From: M3007 sp965249785
Lineage (GTDB): Bacteria; Bacteroidota; Bacteroidia; Chitinophagales; Saprospiraceae
Direction: 5' to 3'
Assembly: GCA_965249785.1 (NCBI GenBank)
Contig: CBDFMU010000042.1
Coordinates: forward strand, 77,440-141,439
DNA length: 64,000 bases
Below are positions 62,612-64,000 of the stretch, one piece after another. Under the pieces are notes generated by a model. It was given only the letters and a program-made list of their open reading frames with translations. It did not search any database and was not told where the DNA came from. The position numbers were made by a program, and so were the translations under genes. Within the stretch, counting starts at the first letter, position 1; each line of letters begins with the position of its first letter.

Positions 62612-63803
62612 CAGACTACTGGACATTTTTGAAAAGAGGTGGCGAAAGCCGATATTGTGTTTGCAACAACATAATAATCGATGCTTCCACCACACATACG
62701 CAAATTTAGTGTTTTGTATGAAAGTTATGGCTTAGGGGCCGTAAAAAATATTTGGCTTTTAGTCTGCCTGCTTCCTTTAGCGCGCACGGTGAACCTTTAC
62801 AAAATGAAGGATTACGTTGGCGGGGTACTTGGCAAGGATGGTTCGAAGGCCAATAGTGATTATAAACGGCTGATTCGTTTTTTCCAGGATTGGGGCGAAA
62901 GCAGGGCGTTGTTACACGATTTGATGCGCCAAAATCTTCGGTTTTTGCGTGGTTTAGGCTTTAAAACCCTGGTCATGGACGGCACGAGTTGGACGCTTGG
63001 GGAAGCGAAAGTGCATTATTTGGTGCTGAGTGTTCTGGTTGGTTCTGTGGCCGTTCCGATTTATTGGGTGCAGTTGGAAAAGATAGGCGCGTCCAGTCAG
63101 GCGGAGCGCAAAGCCATGTTTGAGCAGGCATTTTTGCTGTTCGATCTGCAAGGGATGACGTTGTTAGCTGATCGGGAATATATTGGCAAAAATTGGTTTA
63201 ACTTCCTCAAAAAGAACAAGATACATTTTGTTATACGGCTTCGGGCAGGCGATTATTTTGAAGAGGTGAACGGGGCCAGAGGTAAGGGCTATGAACGTAT
63301 GGTGACTAAGTGCGGCTTAAAAGACAAATTGGTTAAAAAGCAGATTTTTCTGGATGGCCAGGCCTTCACCATCGTTATGATGCCTAATCCCAAGGTGAAT
63401 GCAGAGGAACCGGTGATGATCTTTTTGACTACGCTACCCAATGCCGTCAAGGCCGCTGAATGCTACGTCAAACGTTGGAAAATCGAATGCCTTTTCAAAC
63501 ACCTAAAAACGAACGGATATAATCTGGAAGACCTTAATCTCAAAAATGCTAGCAAAAACCTGTTAATGATGGCGATCGTTACAATAGCCTATACCTTGGC
63601 CATTCAAGAAGGCTGGAAGCACCAAAATTATATTGCAACGCAACGTTATCAGGACGGGACTCAAACGCCAGAAGTGTCCATTTTTAGAGAAGGACTGGCA
63701 ATCCTAACCACAAAATGCTTCCGATTTATAGAATTTATACGATATGTTTTTAGCATGCTAAGCCCGAAAAATCATCCCATTTCCAAAAATGTCCAGTAGT
63801 CTG
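62612..63803 (+). mobile_element. IS4-family insertion sequence, 1192 bp, intact
   Basis: Ends: CAGACTACTGGACATTTTTG (62612-62631) and its exact reverse complement at 63784-63803, giving at least 20-bp perfect terminal inverted repeats. A 9-bp duplication gtatcattt flanks both sides. It carries one complete transposase gene. The intact duplication points to a recent insertion. Confidence 0.92.
62681..63799 (+). CDS. IS4-family DDE transposase
   Basis: 372 residues. First catalytic Asp in LVMDGTSWTLG, second in LLADREYIGKNWF, and the Glu in the Y-(2)-R-(3)-E-(6)-K signature YVKRWKIECLFKHLKTNGYN. The transposase catalyses cut-and-paste movement of the element. The stop codon TAG lies inside the right terminal repeat. 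No frameshift seen, so the gene should be active. Confidence 0.93.
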   Translation: MLPPHIRKFSVLYESYGLGAVKNIWLLVCLLPLARTVNLYKMKDYVGGVLGKDGSKANSDYKRLIRFFQDWGESRALLHDLMRQNLRFLRGLGFKTLVMDGTSWTLGEAKVHYLVLSVLVGSVAVPIYWVQLEKIGASSQAERKAMFEQAFLLFDLQGMTLLADREYIGKNWFNFLKKNKIHFVIRLRAGDYFEEVNGARGKGYERMVTKCGLKDKLVKKQIFLDGQAFTIVMMPNPKVNAEEPVMIFLTTLPNAVKAAECYVKRWKIECLFKHLKTNGYNLEDLNLKNASKNLLMMAIVTIAYTLAIQEGWKHQNYIATQRYQDGTQTPEVSIFREGLAILTTKCFRFIEFIRYVFSMLSPKNHPISKNVQ

Positions 63804-63812
63804 GTATCATTT
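63804..63812. repeat. Right target-site duplication of the IS4-family element
   Basis: gtatcattt, identical to 62603-62611, directly after the right terminal repeat. Confidence 0.9.
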
Positions 63813-63881
63813 ACATTAAAAACCAAATGACTACTATTCTTGCTACTTGTTATCATATTACGATTGGTGAATTAGCACTAC

Positions 63882-64000
63882 TTATTGTTCAATTAATATA
63901 TCTTGTTCTAATACTGCATACTCCCTTATAAACGAATTATCAAAAACATAAATTGCAATTGTCAAAATGGTACAGGCTATAACGCCTGCCCAGCCTGCAA
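63882..64000 (-). CDS. 3' end of an unidentified membrane protein gene, cut by window edge
   Basis: Open minus-strand frame ending at 63882. The visible C terminus contains a hydrophobic segment AGWAGVIACTILTIAIYVF and ends EYAVLEQDILIEQ. Only 38 residues are in the window, too few to name a family. Confidence 0.35.
   Translation of the reverse strand, partial: AGWAGVIACTILTIAIYVFDNSFIREYAVLEQDILIEQ

Noticed and set aside
1..64000. tRNA or rRNA genes
   Set aside because: No cloverleaf with a GGTTCGAATCC-type T arm or rRNA core was noticed in the intergenic stretches. A dedicated scan would be decisive and was not possible.

Overview
The window looks like chromosome from a member of the Bacteroidota, probably a Saprospiria-like lineage. 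The grounds are: cell-surface proteins ending in type IX secretion (T9SS) type A sorting domains or in gliding-motility (CHU_C) C-terminal domains; an outer-membrane set of LptE, LptD, DUF5916 and OmpA-TSP3 type; and two promoters of the Bacteroidota form (TTG, 20 bp, TAnnTTTG). No rRNA, tRNA, plasmid or phage backbone was seen. The assignment is by gene content only.

Layout. 1-10.8 kb: a truncated glycosyltransferase, a GNAT acetyltransferase, an OmpA protein with TSP3 repeats, and two large T9SS cargo proteins, one frameshifted. 10.9-16 kb: CcmC/CcsA and CcmD cytochrome c biogenesis genes, glutamate dehydrogenase, an Lrp regulator with a good promoter, and 6-phosphofructokinase. 16-25 kb: an N-acetylglucosamine-kinase-like ATPase, a glucosaminidase, then a run of core genes (secG, a TPR-like gene, lptE, guaA), and DUF5916. 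26-35 kb: three PQQ-type sugar dehydrogenases around a TonB-dependent receptor, plus an aldo/keto reductase. 35-46 kb: envelope genes (two amidases, an MCE/MlaD protein, a frameshifted lptD) and a CHU_C adhesin. 46-49.8 kb: the cysteine operon cysE-cysK and a thiolase. 49.9-57 kb: a secreted unknown, a macro-domain hydrolase, an isolated cas6, a CHU_C protein and a three-gene coiled-coil/membrane operon. 57-64 kb: a glycosyltransferase and an aldo/keto reductase, then an accessory tail with two nearly identical Rpn-family nuclease genes, decayed copies of the reductase 3' end, a MITE-like element, and an intact IS4-family insertion with a 9-bp target duplication.

The strongest new-looking signal is upstream of cysE-cysK. 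A perfect promoter is followed by a 31-residue ORF (48364 to 48269, minus strand) with six consecutive Cys codons, then a strong intrinsic terminator, then cysE. Eight bases just after the Cys codons are perfectly complementary to the 5' arm of the terminator. This has the architecture of a cysteine-responsive transcription attenuator controlling the two enzymes that make cysteine from serine.

Second is the Rpn pair: identical over about the first 241 residues, then abruptly different at the C terminus, and embedded in repeated fragments of the neighbouring gene. The window is also rich in short dispersed inverted repeats of several families. Three genes carry frameshifts, two at homopolymers and one (lptD) with six frame changes in about 350 bp; sequence error is at least as likely as real decay there.
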